Shown: positions 1 through 10,303, counted from the stretch's first letter. The stretch is 64,000 bases of DNA from Sphingomonas sp. BK235 (GCF_004345855.1 NZ_SLXN01000005.1:1-64000), one strand, 5' to 3'. Notes: generated by a model not told the origin, from the sequence alone. Numbers and translations are program-made.

Positions 1-236
1 CGCATGATCGCCGCGGTCTCGCGCGCCTGCGCCTCGGTGATCGTGGTGGCGAAGCTGTTCCAGCTGTTCCACCCCATCGGCGGCCGCGGCGCGAGCGCGG
101 CCCCGGCCCCGGAACCCGTGGGCGCGTCGGCCGCTGCCGGCGCCTGCTGCGCATGCGCTGGCAGCGCGGTCGCCGCCGCACCGCCGAGCCCGGCCGCGAG
201 CATCGCGCGCCGGCTGAGTCGCACCTCGTCCATCAT
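1..236 (-). CDS. GH27-type alpha-galactosidase, N-terminal part (runs off the window)
   Basis: Only the first 78 or so codons are present. The product begins MMDEVRLSRRAMLAAG, a twin-arginine-like signal peptide ending near AHA. An Ala/Pro linker follows, and then PPMGWNSWNSF, the hallmark start of the GH27 catalytic barrel (alpha-galactosidase or alpha-N-acetylgalactosaminidase). The enzyme is therefore probably exported to the periplasm and removes terminal alpha-galactosyl or GalNAc residues. Two adjacent ATG codons (236 and 233) follow a GGAGGAGAGG ribosome site, and either could be used. The gene diverges from the receptor gene at 515 and probably belongs to the same glycan-use region. 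The active-site Asp residues lie outside the window, so substrate choice cannot be judged. Confidence 0.8.
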   Translation of the reverse strand, partial: MMDEVRLSRRAMLAAGLGGAAATALPAHAQQAPAAADAPTGSGAGAALAPRPPMGWNSWNSFATTITEAQARETAAIM

Positions 237-442
237 CCTCTCCTCCCGCTCGCGCGACGGCTGGCCGGTGACCGGCTCCCTGCCCGCGATGGCGTCGCCG
301 ACCGTATCAATACTCAAACAATTGTCGAGGGTGTTCGCGCCGTCGATATCCGCCCCGTCCCGCGGCGAGGGCCGCGGCACCCCCGATAAGCGTCTCGATG
401 ATCGGCCATCGAAAAATCACCGGATCGGGTAACCCGGATCGC

Positions 443-472
443 TTGACACGTCACTACTCATACAAGATGATC
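443..472 (+). promoter_or_regulatory. Possible promoter and dyad upstream of the first receptor
   Basis: TTGACA is seen at 443-448 in the space between the divergent GH27 and receptor genes. A short dyad, TCAT-acaag-ATGA, lies just downstream at about 458-470, where a -10 element or a GntR/LacI-type operator would fall. No good TATAAT-like hexamer is visible at 17 bases, so this is a weak call resting on the -35 element and its position. Confidence 0.3.
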
Positions 473-514
473 AATCCGGCGAGGGCAAGAGACCCCGCAC
501 ATCGGGAGAGGATC

Positions 515-3409
515 ATGAGAGCTCGTCTGCTCGCGGGCGTGGCGCTGTTCGCCTGCGCCGCGTCGCCTGTGATGGCGCAATCGTCCAACGCCAATTCGGT
601 CGCCCCCACCGGCACGCCGCAGGCGGACACCCCCGCCTAGCCGCAAGGCCCGTCCGAGACGCCGCCGGGCGCGGTGCCGCAGGACGGGGTCGAGGACATC
701 GTCGTCACCGGCATCCGCAGCAGCCTGCGCTCCTCGCTCGCCACCAAGCGCACTGCCGAGAACATCGTCGACTCGATCACCGCCGAGGACACCGGCAAGT
801 TCCCCGACACCAACATCGCCGACTCGCTCCAGCGCATCACCGGCGTCGCGATCGACCGCTCGGGCGGCGAGGGCCAGTTCATCACCGTCCGCGGCCTCGG
901 TCCCGAGTTCAACACCGTGCTGGTCAACGGCCGCATCATGGCGACCGACAATCCGGGGCGCGAATTCTCGTTCGACGTGCTGTCGTCCAACCTCATCCAG
1001 CGCGTCGACGTCTACAAGAGCTCGCTGCCGCAGCTCCAGGAAGGCGGTATCGGCGCGACCGTCAACGTCATCACCGCGCGACCGCTCGACGGGCGCGCGG
1101 GCTTCCACGCCACGCTGGCGGCGGGCGGCATCTATGACTCGCTCGCCGACAAGGTGAGCCCCGACTTCTCGGGCATCGTCTCCTGGACCAACCCGGACAA
1201 GACCTTCGGCGCCCTGCTCTCGGCCTCCTACACCAACCGCAAGAGCCAGCTCGACTCGGCGCGGATCGGCGGCTGGATCCTGGGGTCACAGGGACTGATC
1301 GACGGCACCGCCAGCTCGACCGGCCTCACCACCGCCGCGCTCGTCGACAGCCCCAACAACATCCACATCCCGCGCGAGTATAATTTCGACCGCGAGGAAG
1401 ATACGCGCGAGCGGATCAACGTCGCCGGCTCGATCCAGGGGCAGCTGACCGACCGGCTGCTGCTGACGGTCGACGGCATCTACTCGCAGTTCAACGTCTC
1501 GCAATATACGCGGCGCTACGGTGACTTCTTCACCGAGCGCTTCGTCGGCGTCGAGACCGACGCGAACAACACGGTCATCGGCTTCAACCGTCCCGGCTCG
1601 GACTTCCTCGCCGCGAACCCGGGCCTGCTCGAGCCGGTGCCCGGCGTGTCCGACACGCGCGTGACGCGGCAGCAGAACGACAATATCGTCTGGACCAGCC
1701 AGCGCGAGACCGAGAGCTACCAGATCGGCGCCAATCTCGCCTGGGACGTGTCCGACCAGCTCAAGCTCAAGCTCGACGCCTCCACCACCAAGGCGACGCA
1801 GCGCAACCCGTACAAGTTCGTCGTCGTCGGCTCGCTGGCGCAGACGTCGGTGCGCTTCGACCTCAATCCCGAGAACGACCTGCCGGGCCTCACCAACCTC
1901 GGCCCGATCACCGACGCCAGCCTGCTGCGCGCGCATTTCGCGCAGAACGACCTCACGCGCGTGAGCGACAAGGGCAGCGAGTTCCACTTCGACGGCGAGT
2001 GGAGGGCGGACCGCGGCATCCTGCAATCGCTGATGTTCGGCGCCTCCTACAACCAGCGCCGCAAGGTGCGCACCCGCGCGGACAATTCGGACACGGTCTG
2101 CACCTATTGCGGCTATGACATCCCGATCCCGTCCGACCTCGTCCAGGCCTATTCGCTCGGCAATTTCCTGCCCGGCGCCTCGGGCAGCGACGCGCTGCCC
2201 AAGGACTTCTTCACCTTCAACCAGGAGGACATCTTCGCCTTCCTGTCCGATCCCGCCAACCTCGTGCGCCCGCGCCAGGGGCGCACCGCGGAGGAGCAGG
2301 CGGCCGAGGCGGCGCGCGTCCAGGCGCTGGCGGGCGGCCCCTATGGCCGGCGCGACCGGCCCAACGCGCGGCTCGACGTCGAGGAGAAGGTGGTCGCGGC
2401 CTATCTCAACGCCAATTTCAAGGGCGACGACTGGTCGGGCAATATCGGCGGGCGCTTCGTCAGCACGCGGCTGCGCTCGGCCGGGTTCGGCCAGCAGATC
2501 GTGCGCATCTTCGTCAACCCGGGCGACGACAATCTGAACTTCGTCTACACCGACCCGCAGGCGATCAGCGTCAGGAACAGCTACACCGACTTCCTGCCCT
2601 CGGCCAACATCAAATATGAGATCACGCCGCGCGTGTTCGCGCGCGCCGCGGTGTCGAAGACGGTGACGCGACCGACGCTGACCTCGCTCGGGGTCGACAA
2701 CAGCTATGGCGGCCGGCTCACCAACGCGACGTCGAGCGGCGGCAATCCCGCGCTGCGCCCGTTCAAGTCGACCAACTATGACGCGTCGCTCGAATATTAT
2801 ATCACCGACGTGAGCTACGTCAGCATCTCGGGCTTCTACAAGGCGTTCACCGACTTCCTCGAGAGCCAGACGCTGCCGGTGACGATCGCCGGCTTCGACT
2901 TCCTCGACACGCGCACGCGCAACGGCCAGAGCGGCTCGATCGCGGGCGTCGAGGTCGGCGGCCAGTACACGTTCGACCGGCTGCTGCCCGGCGCGCTCGG
3001 CGGCTTCGGCGTCGCGGGCAATTACACCTATGTGTCGAGCAACGTCGAGCGCGCCGAGGGCAGCGGCACCAACGCCAACAATTGCGGCTATAACGGGCTG
3101 TCGCCGCACTCGGCCAACGGCAGCCTGTTCTACGAGAAATACGGGTTGCAGGCGCGCGCCTCGTACAATTGGCGCTCGTCGTTCCTGCGCCAGTGTTTCG
3201 GCGCGGCGTCGCGGCCAGAGAACCGCGCCGCTTACGGCCAGCTCGACGTCAGCGTCTCCTATGACATCACGCCGGTGTTCCAGGTCTACGCGCAGGGGGT
3301 CAATTTGACCAACCAGTACGTCAACGATTACTCGGTGTTCGAGGAGCGGCTGCTGATGCTGCAGAACACCGGGTCGCGTTACCTGTTCGGTGTGCGCGCG
3401 CGGTTCTAG
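515..3409 (+). pseudogene. TonB-dependent receptor with an in-frame amber codon after the signal peptide
   Basis: Read from ATG 515 (GGGAGAGG upstream), the frame gives a Sec signal peptide MRARLLAGVALFACAASPVMA and a Pro/Thr/Gln linker, then hits TAG at 638-640 (codon 42). The same frame resumes without shift: a TonB box EDIVVTGIRSSLRS, a plug domain (FPDTNIADSLQRITG), and a beta-barrel ending in Phe (GVRARF). Total length is about 964 codons, normal for the large sphingomonad receptor family that imports glycans or other bulky substrates across the outer membrane. The only downstream start is GTG 674, which lacks a clear ribosome site and would give a protein without a signal peptide. One C-to-T change of CAG would explain the stop. 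Either the gene is a recent pseudogene or the stop is suppressed. It converges on the next receptor gene. Confidence 0.8.
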
Positions 3410-3434
3410 CCTGTGATCCACCTGGTGTGAACCA

Positions 3435-3468
3435 GCACGGTGCTCCTGCGTCCGCAGGAGCACCGTGC
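3435..3468. terminator. Perfect hairpin between convergent receptor genes (REP-like)
   Basis: Arms of 16 bases (GCACGGTGCTCCTGCG and its exact complement) are separated by 2 bases. The hairpin lies in the 78-base gap between two convergent receptor genes, so it can serve as a bidirectional terminator. The core GTGCTCCTGCG...CGCAGGAGCAC matches the 77-bp repeat family at 18055 and 45153. There is no T-tract. Confidence 0.6.
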
Positions 3469-3487
3469 AACCGGGGTGAACCAGATC

Positions 3488-6187
3488 CTAGAACACCGCG
3501 CGCGCGGTGAGGATGAACCGCCGCTCCAGCTCGATCACGTTGGCGGGCGGCGTCGCCCCCGTCGCGGGGACGCGGATGAACTCCTTTCGTTGGGTATCCA
3601 GCACGTTGGTCACGTCGAAGTTGAGCTGGAGCCAGCGCGTCACCGGCACGCTGCTCGAGAAATCGAGCTGGCCGAAGCTCCGGACATAGCGCTCCGCGCC
3701 GAATTGCGCGCCCACGGGGTCGGCGCGGCGGTAGGTGCTGCGCCAGGCATAGGCCATGCGCGCGTCGAACCCGCCGCGCTCGTAATAGAGAACCGCGTTG
3801 TACGCGTTGCGCGACAGACCCGGCAGGTTCTGGCGCAGCGTCGTGCCGTCGCCCGCATCGATCTTGGCGCGATTGGCGGCGCGGGTATAGTTCAGCACCG
3901 TGCCGAAGCCCGACAGCGCCCCCGGCAGGAAGTAGAAGGGCGTCTGCACCCCGACCTCCAGCCCGCTGACCCAGGCGGAATTGCCGTTGGCGGGCTCGGT
4001 GAAGGCGATCACCCCCGTGGTCGGCAGACCGGTGAGCTGATCGGGGAAGGTCGCCACCTCGTTCACCGTGCGCTGTGTGATGAGGTTTTTGATGTCCTTG
4101 TAGAAATAGCCGACGTTCAGCAGCGATCCGGGATGCCAGTACCATTCCACGCTGAGATCGGCCTGGTCGGCGCTATAGGGCCGCAGATTGGGGTTGCCGC
4201 GCGTGCCGGTGCGCGGCCCCGAATTGATATATTGCGTCGGGGTCAGTGAATCGAGATCGGGTCGGGTGAGCGACCGGCTCAGCGCGCCGTGCAGGACGAC
4301 GTTGTCGACCGGTTCCCAGCGCGCGTTGGCGGCGGGAAGCCAGTTGGCCGAGGCGCCGCGATCGGTGCGCGCGAGCGGCGTGTCGCCGACGAGCTGGGTC
4401 CCGCGTGTCGCGGTGCGCGTGTCGACGTAGCGGACGCCCGCGTCGAACGCGACCGCGCCGAGCGTGACATTGGCCTGCGCATAGCCCGCGAACGTCTCCT
4501 CGCGCACCGCGAAGGAACGCAGATCGTTGCCGGTCAGATAGGGGAAGAACTCGGGCGCCACATAGGGGTCGCCGACATTGGGATAGAAGAGCTGCTTGGC
4601 GCGCACCGGGTCGACCGCGAGGATCCGCCCCGGCGTCTGCGACGGCGCTCCCTTGACGCGGAACGGCCGGGTGATCGCCACCCCCGCGAGCGAGGGGGAG
4701 TCGGCGGTGAGCAGCGGGGATCCCTGATACAGGCCCGCATTCTCGCCGCGCCGCTCGGTGGTGCGATCGGTGTAGCGACCGCCGGCACGAAGCGCGAAGC
4801 GGTCGTCGTCGTCGAGCGCATATTTGACGTCGATCTTCGCCATCACCTCGTCGGTGGTCTGGCGGAAACGGTCGAAGATGAAGACGTTGAAGCCGAAATC
4901 CTGGGGATTGGTGCTGAAGTCGGTCGCGGTGGAGGAGAAATTGGGCACCCGCCCGTCGATCGCATAGCTCGCGGTGGTATTGTTGATCGCGAAGGAGAAT
5001 AGCTGGAGCTCGGTGCGCTCGTTGCGGCGCGCATAAGCGATCGCGGGCGACACGGTGAGCCGGTCGTCGGGGCGGAGGTCGGCGCGCAGCGTCGCCTGCC
5101 ACACGCGCTGGAACTGCGGGCGATAGCTGGTCCCGACGCGGTTCTGCACCCCGCTGAACGTTCCCGACGTCACCACGCCGTCCTCGACCGTGTAGGCGGT
5201 GGGTGCGGCATTGTTGCCCTCGATCGGCACGTCGGGCCGGTCGTCATGGCGCGCGCCGTCGTTCTCGGCGTAGAGGAAGTCGGCGGTGACGTCGAAGCCC
5301 TCGCCCAGCTTGGCCTGCACCGCGGCGGTGCCGCCGATGTTCTTCCGCTTCTCGATATAGCTGTAATAGGCCGCGGTGCGCGGCGTCGCGGCGTCGAGCA
5401 GCGTCGCCGGCGCGGTGGCGAGCGCCTCGGGCGAGGCGATCAGCCGGAACGGGACCCAGGGTCCGTAGGCGATCTCGTTGGTGCGGAAGTCGACCTTGGA
5501 GTAAGCGACGCCCAGCGCCACGCCGAAGCGATCGTCCCAGTTCTTGCTGACGAGCCCGAACACGCGCGGGACCACCTTCGACTTCTGTCCGACCTGACCG
5601 CCCGCCACCGCGACCACGCGCAGGCCCGGACTGTCGAACGGCTTGACCGTCTCGATCTTCACCGTTCCCGCGAGGCCGCCCTCGACGCTGCTCGCCGACG
5701 AGGATTTCTCGACCGCGACGCGCGAGAAGATCTCCGGCGCCAGCACGCCGAGGTCGAGGCCGTTGATCGCGAAGCCGCCGTTGATCTCGGTGCGGGTGAA
5801 GCCGGTGCCCAGCCCGCGCAGGTTGATCTGGCGACCCTCGCCCAGCTCGGACCGGTCGATCGTGACGCTGGGGATCCGCTGCAGCGATTCCGCCAGATTG
5901 TTGTCGGGGAACTTGCCGATGTCCTCCGCCGAGATCACGTCGACGACGTTGACCGCGCGGCGCTTGACGTTGATCGAGCGCTCCAGCCCGGCGCGGATGC
6001 CGGTGACGACGATGTCCTCGCCCGCCGCGTCGGTGGCGCCGATCGTCTGCTCGGGCGCCGGCGAGGCGGAGGCGGTGTCCTGCGCCGCCGCGGCTCCCGG
6101 CGCGATCAGCAGGGCGGCGGTGCCCAGGCAGAGTGCGGCGCGGAGATGGGTCCGCCGCGACGTGGCGTTCGCTCGTTCGTCCGTCAT
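3488..6187 (-). CDS. TonB-dependent receptor (large sphingomonad type)
   Basis: This 899-residue outer-membrane transporter imports a bulky ligand using TonB/ExbBD energy. It has a signal peptide (residues about 1-35, ending AAAAQ), a TonB box GEDIVVTGIR near residue 56, a plug domain with GKFPDNNLAESLQRIP, and a long barrel that ends in a terminal Phe (LTARAVF), the usual outer-membrane insertion signal. Start ATG 6187 follows AGGGGGA. It lies 53 bases downstream of the next receptor (6241-9159) on the same strand, so the two are probably co-transcribed from the promoter at about 9205-9252. The ligand is not visible in the sequence; a galactosamine-containing glycan is an inference from context. 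Confidence 0.9.
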   Translation of the reverse strand: MTDERANATSRRTHLRAALCLGTAALLIAPGAAAAQDTASASPAPEQTIGATDAAGEDIVVTGIRAGLERSINVKRRAVNVVDVISAEDIGKFPDNNLAESLQRIPSVTIDRSELGEGRQINLRGLGTGFTRTEINGGFAINGLDLGVLAPEIFSRVAVEKSSSASSVEGGLAGTVKIETVKPFDSPGLRVVAVAGGQVGQKSKVVPRVFGLVSKNWDDRFGVALGVAYSKVDFRTNEIAYGPWVPFRLIASPEALATAPATLLDAATPRTAAYYSYIEKRKNIGGTAAVQAKLGEGFDVTADFLYAENDGARHDDRPDVPIEGNNAAPTAYTVEDGVVTSGTFSGVQNRVGTSYRPQFQRVWQATLRADLRPDDRLTVSPAIAYARRNERTELQLFSFAINNTTASYAIDGRVPNFSSTATDFSTNPQDFGFNVFIFDRFRQTTDEVMAKIDVKYALDDDDRFALRAGGRYTDRTTERRGENAGLYQGSPLLTADSPSLAGVAITRPFRVKGAPSQTPGRILAVDPVRAKQLFYPNVGDPYVAPEFFPYLTGNDLRSFAVREETFAGYAQANVTLGAVAFDAGVRYVDTRTATRGTQLVGDTPLARTDRGASANWLPAANARWEPVDNVVLHGALSRSLTRPDLDSLTPTQYINSGPRTGTRGNPNLRPYSADQADLSVEWYWHPGSLLNVGYFYKDIKNLITQRTVNEVATFPDQLTGLPTTGVIAFTEPANGNSAWVSGLEVGVQTPFYFLPGALSGFGTVLNYTRAANRAKIDAGDGTTLRQNLPGLSRNAYNAVLYYERGGFDARMAYAWRSTYRRADPVGAQFGAERYVRSFGQLDFSSSVPVTRWLQLNFDVTNVLDTQRKEFIRVPATGATPPANVIELERRFILTARAVF

Positions 6188-6240
6188 TGTGTCCCCCTGT
6201 GTGATGTCGTGCGCCGGCGTCGCCGGCCGCTCCCCCCGGA

Positions 6241-9159
6241 TCAGAGCCGGCCGCGCACCCCGAAGAAAAAGGCCCGGCCCGAATATTCGTAGAAGTTCGG
6301 CACGTTGCGCAGGTCGTTGAAGCGCTTCACCGCCTGGCCGAGCAGGTTCGAGCCCTGCGCATAGACGGTGAGGTGGCTGTTGAGGTCGTAGGACAAGGTC
6401 GCCGAGACCTCGTGGTACGGATCCTCCTTCACCGGCAGATAGGCGAGGTTGCCCGACTGCGCGTAGGTGAAGCGCGACTGGAAGCTGTACGACACCTGCG
6501 CGCCGATCCCATGGTTCTCGTAGAACAATTTGCCGTTGGCCGAGAAGGGGATCGCGCCGGGCAGGTCGGTGGTGACGTCACCCGACGTGGCGCGCGAGCG
6601 ATTGTAGGTGAGGTTGGCCTGCACGCCGAAGCCATTGTCGAGGAAATACTGCCCGCCGACCTCGACGCCATAGACGTCGGCGCTGTCGCCGTTGCGCACC
6701 TGATATTCGACGAAGTCGAAATTCTGCTGCTGGTTGGCGGGCTGCGCGGTCGGCGTGACCACCACGTCGACCGGCACGGTCGAGACGAAATTGGTGATAT
6801 GCTTGTAGAAGGCGGCCGCGGTCAGCGCGAGGCGGTTGGACGGATAATATTCGAGCGACAGGTCGAGCTGGTTGGCCTCGGTCGGCTTGAGGTTCGGATT
6901 GCCCGCGTCGTAGATGATGAAGGTGCCCGACTGCGCCGAGGTGGCGTCTTTCGCCGGAGACAGCTCGGCGAAGGTCGGGCGCGAGATCGCCTGCGACGCC
7001 GCGAGCCGCACGCGCAGCCCCTCGGCGAGATCATAGGCGAAGTTGGCGGCGGGCAGCAGCCGCAGATAGTCGCCGCCGCCCGTGATCGGCTCGACCTCGT
7101 TGAAGGCGACCGCATTGTCCTGCGTGCCCGCGCGCGGGATGATCGTCGCGATCGACGCGCCATAGCCGACCGACGACACCTTGGTGGCGACCAGCCGCCC
7201 GCCGATGTCGGCGCGCCAGCGCTCGCCGGCGAGGTTGAACTGGACATAGCCGGCCCAGGTGCGCTCGCGGATGCGGTAGGAGGCGGGCAGGTCGTCCTGG
7301 ATGATCTGGGTCGAATAGCCCGCGGGATAGGGCGACAGCGCGCAGCCCTCGATCGTCGCGCCGCTCGCGTCGAGGCAGCTGTTGGGGTTGAGCACCGCCG
7401 GGTTGTTGTCGGCGCGCGGCAGCGCGGCGAGATAGGTGTCGATGTCGAAGATCGGGAAGTTGCGCGGGAAGTTGCCCGGCAGCTTGCTCAGGATATTGCC
7501 CTGGCCCGGCCGCACCACGTCGGCGCCGATCTCGCCGAAGGTGAAGGGGTAGCCGCAATAGTTGCATGACGTGGTGTATTGATTGTCGACGGTGGTGACG
7601 TTCTTGCGGCGGTCGGTCCAGGCGGCGCCGAAGCTGATCGCCTTGAACGCGCCGTTATCGACGCGATACTCGCCGTCGACCTTCGCGCTCTTGATCTCGT
7701 CCGCGACGTCCTGGCCCTGGATGCCGATATAGTGCGCGCGATAGTCGTCGTTGGTGGCCTGGTCGATCGTGCGCCCGCCCGGCAGCGTGATCGCGAGGTC
7801 GGGCAGGCCGTTGTCGCGCGTCGCGAAGGTCGCCGAGGCGCCGGTGACTCCCGCGACGACGAAGCGGTTGCGCCCGCCGGTGGTGTTGGTCGCCTTGCCG
7901 TAATAGCCGTCGACCGCGAGCTTGAGCTGGTCGACCGGACGCCAGTCGATGCGGCCGCCGATCTGATAGGTCTGGCTCTGCCGCGGCTCGTCGGTGGTCA
8001 GCACCTCGGAGACCAGGTCGTCGATGGCGAAGCCGGTGACCACGTTGTTGCGGTCGACCGAGATCGACGCCGGGTCCCAGCGCGGCGCGCCGTCGTCGCC
8101 GAGCGGGTTGAGATAGTTGGACGAGCGGTAATTGTTCTGGGTGACGTCGAAATGGCTGTAGACGCCGTCGATGGTCAGCTCGAAGCGGCTCGACGGCTTC
8201 CACTGGAACGCGCCCGCCGCGCCGATCCGCTCGCGCTCGCCGGTGACATAGCCCACGCTGTAGTAATCCGGCCAGATGTAGGCGGGGCCGGCGGTGTCCG
8301 GATCGATCCTGCCGTCGCGGTTGAAGTCGAGGCCATAGCCCGCCTCGGTCCCGTCGGTGATCGAATATTCGCCGAGATTGTCGGTGCGGAACTTGTACTT
8401 GTTGTAGCTGGCGCCGACCAGCAGCCCCATCGTGTCGTCGGCGAAGGTGGTGCTGACGACGCCGCTGGCCTTGTAGCCGCCCTTGTCGACCAGGTCGTTG
8501 TACTGGCCCTCGAGCGCGGCCGAGGCGTGGAAGCCGGGGCGGTCGAGCGGGCGTGCGGTGCGCAGGTCGACGTTGCCGCCGATGCTGCCCTCCAGCTCGG
8601 AGGCGCGCACCGCTTTCTTCACCTCGGCGCCCGAGATGATCTCGGACGGCAGCACGTCGAACTGGAACGAACGGTCGGTGCCGTCGGTCGGCAGAATGCG
8701 GCCGTTGAGCGTCGTGATCGCGAAGTTGGAGCCGAGCCCGCGCACGGTGATGTCGCGGCCTTCGCCGCGGCCGTCGCGCCCCACCGTCACGCCCGGGATG
8801 TTGGCGAGCGCCTCGGCGACGTTGCGGTTGGGAAACTTGCCGAGCTCCTCGGAGGAGATGGCGTCGACGATCGTGTCGGCGTTGCGCTTGGCCTGGATCG
8901 AGCGGAGCAGGCTGCCGCGGACGCCGCGCACGACGATGTCGCCGCCCGACGTCGCGGGGCCGTCGGGCTGGCCGGTCTCGCCGGGCTGCTGCGACGGGTC
9001 GGACAGCACCGCCTGCGGGTCCGGCGAGGCGGTGGAGGACTGCTGCGTGTCATCGACTGGCGCGCCGGCGTCCTGCGCCGCGGCCTGACCGGCGACGAGC
9101 AGCGCGGCGAGGCTCGCCCCCGCCAGGATCTTGCCGCGCCCGTGCTGCCGCTGCGTCAT
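6241..9159 (-). CDS. TonB-dependent receptor, likely uptake port of the aga-type locus
   Basis: This receptor of about 972 residues has a signal peptide ending AGQAAAQ, an Asp/Gln/Pro/Ser-rich linker, the TonB-box variant SGGDIVVRGVRGS, a plug domain (LGKFPNRNVAEALANIPG) and a barrel ending FFFGVRGRL. A CNYCGY motif also occurs as CTYCGY in the first receptor, so the two share a subfamily. ATG 9159 is preferred over GTG 9165 because AGGGAG lies 7-8 bases before it. It is divergent from the DeoR-type regulator gene. Its promoter region carries a TTTC-rich operator-like sequence overlapping a TTGACA box, suggesting control by that neighbour. Confidence 0.9.
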   Translation of the reverse strand: MTQRQHGRGKILAGASLAALLVAGQAAAQDAGAPVDDTQQSSTASPDPQAVLSDPSQQPGETGQPDGPATSGGDIVVRGVRGSLLRSIQAKRNADTIVDAISSEELGKFPNRNVAEALANIPGVTVGRDGRGEGRDITVRGLGSNFAITTLNGRILPTDGTDRSFQFDVLPSEIISGAEVKKAVRASELEGSIGGNVDLRTARPLDRPGFHASAALEGQYNDLVDKGGYKASGVVSTTFADDTMGLLVGASYNKYKFRTDNLGEYSITDGTEAGYGLDFNRDGRIDPDTAGPAYIWPDYYSVGYVTGERERIGAAGAFQWKPSSRFELTIDGVYSHFDVTQNNYRSSNYLNPLGDDGAPRWDPASISVDRNNVVTGFAIDDLVSEVLTTDEPRQSQTYQIGGRIDWRPVDQLKLAVDGYYGKATNTTGGRNRFVVAGVTGASATFATRDNGLPDLAITLPGGRTIDQATNDDYRAHYIGIQGQDVADEIKSAKVDGEYRVDNGAFKAISFGAAWTDRRKNVTTVDNQYTTSCNYCGYPFTFGEIGADVVRPGQGNILSKLPGNFPRNFPIFDIDTYLAALPRADNNPAVLNPNSCLDASGATIEGCALSPYPAGYSTQIIQDDLPASYRIRERTWAGYVQFNLAGERWRADIGGRLVATKVSSVGYGASIATIIPRAGTQDNAVAFNEVEPITGGGDYLRLLPAANFAYDLAEGLRVRLAASQAISRPTFAELSPAKDATSAQSGTFIIYDAGNPNLKPTEANQLDLSLEYYPSNRLALTAAAFYKHITNFVSTVPVDVVVTPTAQPANQQQNFDFVEYQVRNGDSADVYGVEVGGQYFLDNGFGVQANLTYNRSRATSGDVTTDLPGAIPFSANGKLFYENHGIGAQVSYSFQSRFTYAQSGNLAYLPVKEDPYHEVSATLSYDLNSHLTVYAQGSNLLGQAVKRFNDLRNVPNFYEYSGRAFFFGVRGRL

Positions 9160-9202
9160 CGCCACTCTCCCTCTTCCGCCCCCGGTGCGAAACGTTGCGA
9201 CT

Positions 9203-9252
9203 TGCTATCGCGGGTGTAGCAATAGTGTCAAATAGAAAAGAAACGAAAGATC
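9203..9252 (-). promoter_or_regulatory. Receptor promoter with overlapping AgaR-like operator
   Basis: Read on the minus strand, ATCTTTCGTTTCTTTTC is followed directly by TATTTGACA. TTGACA (9231-9226) is a good -35 element; the -10 region (GATAGC, 9209-9204) is weak, as expected for a regulated promoter. The TTTCGTTTCTTTT string resembles the tandem TTTCRTTT operators known for E. coli AgaR, a DeoR-family repressor. It lies in the divergent space between the receptor and the DeoR-type regulator gene. Confidence 0.55.
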
Positions 9253-9312
9253 GTCGGAGCATTGTAGGCGCGGGACGCGGCTGGTAAGCCGGTGCGTGAA
9301 CGGGAGGATGCG

Positions 9313-10092
9313 ATGTCCACGGTACGGGACACCAGCGGCAGACGGCAGCAGATCAGCGCGATGGTGCGCGAGCGCGGCAGCGTGCAGGTGGCGCCGCTGG
9401 CCGAACGGTTCGGCGTGTCGATGCAGACGATCCGCAAGGACCTGCATTTCCTCGCTAAACGTGGCGTGGCCGAGCGGTCCTATGGCGGTGCGATCGTGGC
9501 GGACGCGGTGAACGTGATCGCCGAGCCGGCGGTGGAAGCGAAACGCGCCGCGCACGTCGACGAGAAGGCGCGGATCGGCGCGCTGGCGGCGGCGATGGTG
9601 CGGCCGGGCGAGTCGGTGGTGCTCGATTCGGGCACGACGACGCTCCAGATCGCGCACCATCTGCCCGACGACGAGGAGATCACCGTCCTCACCAACGACC
9701 TCGACATCCTCTGCGCGCTGGCGCGCAAGGAGCGGATCCGCGTGGTGATGCTGGGCGGCGCGCTGCGCCGGCGCAACCGCGCCTTCTACGGCGCGCAGAC
9801 CGAGGCCGCGCTCGACGACCTGCACGTCGACAAGCTGTTCCTCGGCGTCGACGGTTTCGATCTCGAGCGCGGCATCACCACGCACTACGAGCCCGAGGCG
9901 ATGCTCAACCGCAAGATGGTGCGCGCGGCGCAACAGGTGATCGCGGTGACCGACCAGTCCAAGTTCGGTCGCGTGTGTCTGCACCGCATCCTCAACGTCG
10001 CCGAGATCGACGACCTCGTCACCGACACCAGCGCGCCCCAGGGCTTGCAGGCCGCGGCCGAGCGGCTGGGGTTCCGCCTGCACGTGGCGTGA
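9313..10092 (+). CDS. DeoR-family transcriptional regulator, AgaR-like
   Basis: This 259-residue cytoplasmic repressor has an N-terminal DeoR helix-turn-helix (residues about 8-60; VAPLAERFGVSMQTIRKDL and KRGVAERSYGGAI). Its C-terminal sugar-phosphate-sensing DeoRC domain carries DSGTTTLQIAHHL and VLTNDLDI, with LGVDGFDLERGITT further on. Start ATG 9313 is chosen because GGGAGG precedes it by 5 bases; GTG 9292 has no such site. Family members are released from DNA by a sugar phosphate. The neighbouring kinase, AgaS-like and GatZ-like genes suggest a galactosamine- or tagatose-phosphate effector. TTTC-type operator sequences near 9240, 11420/11445 and 14560 are its likely targets, including its own divergent promoter. 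Confidence 0.88.
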   Translation: MSTVRDTSGRRQQISAMVRERGSVQVAPLAERFGVSMQTIRKDLHFLAKRGVAERSYGGAIVADAVNVIAEPAVEAKRAAHVDEKARIGALAAAMVRPGESVVLDSGTTTLQIAHHLPDDEEITVLTNDLDILCALARKERIRVVMLGGALRRRNRAFYGAQTEAALDDLHVDKLFLGVDGFDLERGITTHYEPEAMLNRKMVRAAQQVIAVTDQSKFGRVCLHRILNVAEIDDLVTDTSAPQGLQAAAERLGFRLHVA

Positions 10093-10166
10093 AGGGGTAG
10101 GGCGTCTCCACAGGTGCGGAGACGGCGGTGGTGAGCGCCGTGTTCCTGCGCACGCGCTCCTCCTTC

Positions 10167-10262
10167 CGTCATCCCGGGCTTGACCCGGGATCCATCGTGC
10201 CGCGCACGCCTCGACCGTTGCTTCTGCGGCTACATGGATCCCGGCTCAAGGCCGGGATGACG
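10167..10262 (+). repeat. 96-bp dispersed palindromic repeat, copy A
   Basis: The element starts CGTCATCCCGGGCTTGACC, then CGGGATCCA, and ends TGGATCCCGG...GCCGGGATGACG, so its ends form a long imperfect hairpin. Copies of exactly the same length occur at 20543-20638 and 37197-37292. Here it sits between the 3' ends of the convergent regulator and amidohydrolase genes, where it may also stop transcription. Nothing else is recognised between 10093 and 10303. Confidence 0.8.
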
Positions 10263-10303
10263 TAGAGTTCTTGGCGAACGGGCGTGCCACCTTACCCACC
10301 ACC

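Noticed and set aside
1286..3463. A 725-codon minus-strand frame opposite the first receptor
   Set aside because: It is the shadow of the receptor's barrel codons. It does raise the question whether the receptor is dead, but the receptor motifs are unmistakable.
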